Shown piece by piece: positions 63,228 to 64,000 of a DNA stretch of 64,000 nucleotides (position 1 is the first letter of the stretch; the number at the start of each line of letters is the position of its first letter). The notes under the pieces are model-generated. The model worked only from the letters and a program-made list of their open reading frames with translations. It was not told the origin of the DNA and searched no databases. The translations under genes and the position numbers were made by a program. The stretch is taken from NCBI RefSeq assembly GCF_001905725.1, contig NZ_LIWB01000002.1, positions 233,607 to 297,606 on the forward strand, written 5' to 3'. This DNA is from Streptomyces sp. CB02400 (GTDB lineage: Bacteria > Actinomycetota > Actinomycetes > Streptomycetales > Streptomycetaceae).

Positions 63228-63376
63228 CCCCCGGACACCCCCGTCCAGCGTGACCGGACGAGCCGGGACACGCCAGACATGTGGGGTGCTTTGCGCACCT
63301 TGGATACGGTGCGTCGGGTGTGTGACGTACGGGCGCTACGTCCAACAAGGTAGGAGTGGCGCGTGTGTGCGACCTG

Positions 63377-64000
63377 CTAGTACGTCAGCCCGTGTCCGAC
63401 CGGGTACAGCACCGTCTCCGGGTCGTCCGCCCGCTGCACCGGCACCGGCAGCGTGCCGCGCGGGTCCACCTTGCCCGCGATCACCCGTGCCGCCGCCCGG
63501 AGTTCGACGTCGGTCCAGGAGTACGTCGCCAGATACGCCGCCACGCCGGGCAGATGGGCCACGTCGTAGGGGTTGCGGACCGCGACCGCGACCACCGGCC
63601 TCCCGGTCGCCAGCAGTTGCTCGACCAGCGTCTTCTGGCTGCCGGCCGCCGTGACGTTGTACGTCCCCACGACGACCGCGTCCGCGTCCTGGGCCGCCGC
63701 GACCGCCTTGGCGATGGTGGCGGCGGACGGTGCGGTGCCGGTGGACAGGGCGGTGGCGGTGAAGCCCAGCTCGGTCAGGGCGCCCGCGAGGACACCGGTC
63801 GGCGGTCCCGTCGTACCGGACGGGGAGGCCGGATCGGCGCCGACCACCAGCAGCTTCTGCTGCCTGCGCCGGGACAGCGGCAGCAGATCACCCTCGTTGA
63901 CCAGCAGGGTGGTGGTGCGCTCGGCGATCCGGTCGGCGGCGGCCAGGTGCGCACGGGTGCCGACGGTGCGGTCGACTCCGGAGTGCGAGACGTACGGGTC
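63377..64000 (-). CDS. Glycoside hydrolase family 3 (beta-N-acetylhexosaminidase-like), C-terminal part
   Basis: Only the last 207 codons are inside the window; the N-terminal catalytic barrel lies beyond it. The visible part is the GH3 C-terminal domain (TTLLVNEGDLLPLSRRRQQK; LVVGADPASPSGTTGPPTGV; AVVVGTYNVTAAGSQKTLVE; GRPVVAVAVRNPYDVAHLPG), ending in the typical PVGHGLTY. The equivalent Streptomyces locus is annotated as a beta-N-acetylglucosaminidase, which would complement the chitinase upstream in the window. Confidence 0.8.
   Translation of the reverse strand, partial: DPYVSHSGVDRTVGTRAHLAAADRIAERTTTLLVNEGDLLPLSRRRQQKLLVVGADPASPSGTTGPPTGVLAGALTELGFTATALSTGTAPSAATIAKAVAAAQDADAVVVGTYNVTAAGSQKTLVEQLLATGRPVVAVAVRNPYDVAHLPGVAAYLATYSWTDVELRAAARVIAGKVDPRGTLPVPVQRADDPETVLYPVGHGLTY

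Noticed and set aside
1..64000. CRISPR arrays, rRNA genes, complete insertion sequences or a replication origin
   Set aside because: I saw no regularly spaced repeats, no rRNA-like sequence, no transposase and no DnaA-box cluster.

Overview
The window is high-GC actinobacterial DNA and reads as a Streptomyces chromosome. The evidence is the complete desferrioxamine locus (desEF-desABCD with iron boxes), an adpA homologue carrying a rare TTA (bldA) codon next to orn, and the cellobiose system cebR-cebEFG-bglC. Gene order from the cellobiose genes through des, acdH and the leucine-catabolism genes to the ureohydrolase matches, from memory, the S. coelicolor SCO279x-SCO277x block read in reverse. 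Nothing was searched; all family calls come from reading the translations.

Layout. 1-3.0 kb: partial XRE/TPR-type regulator divergent from a small unknown protein, then a spermidine-synthase-like protein and a membrane-anchored protein. 3.1-6.8 kb: an OmpR-type two-component pair followed by a secreted CBM2-GH18 chitinase. 6.9-13.2 kb: bglC, cebGFE and divergent cebR, with CebR boxes. 13.2-20.1 kb: tRNA-His, orn, adpA, a universal stress protein, glmS with a small partner, and a DUF4429 protein. 20.2-27.5 kb: desDCBA and desFE. 27.5-36.0 kb: an accessory island between desE and acdH. It holds a SUKH immunity-like gene tail-to-tail with a 1495-residue secreted protein ending in a NucA/NucB-like nuclease domain, a lipoprotein, two small proteins, a wrecked MacB-type ABC gene and a LuxR-type HTH remnant. 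36.0-44.8 kb: branched-chain (leucine) catabolism: acdH, HMG-CoA lyase, acyl-CoA carboxylase alpha and beta, a divergent TetR regulator, a second acyl-CoA dehydrogenase and a thioesterase. 45.0-50.9 kb: secreted DUF4232 protein, a conserved protein, a PucR regulator divergent from ureohydrolase plus ThDP enzyme. 50.9-53.6 kb: a two-gene NLR-like pair whose members share a short Gln/Gly motif. 53.6-64.0 kb: mostly secreted proteins (I36 inhibitor, endonuclease I, phytase-esterase-like protein, S37 peptidase, GH3 hydrolase) around a fused ABC exporter.

How they work together. The chitinase, the Ceb transporter plus BglC, GlmS and the GH3 hydrolase make this a polymer-foraging and amino-sugar neighbourhood. 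The des genes make and recover ferrioxamine under iron-repressor control. The acdH-thioesterase block degrades isovaleryl-CoA to acetoacetate and acetyl-CoA under a TetR repressor.

Two systems deserve most attention. The first is 50923-53591: a small helical protein ends in an ASGSARIYQxG motif that is repeated at the start of the adjacent NB-ARC/TPR protein. This is the layout expected of an amyloid-motif cell-death or immunity switch. The second is the 28-34 kb secreted nuclease island with its SUKH partner.
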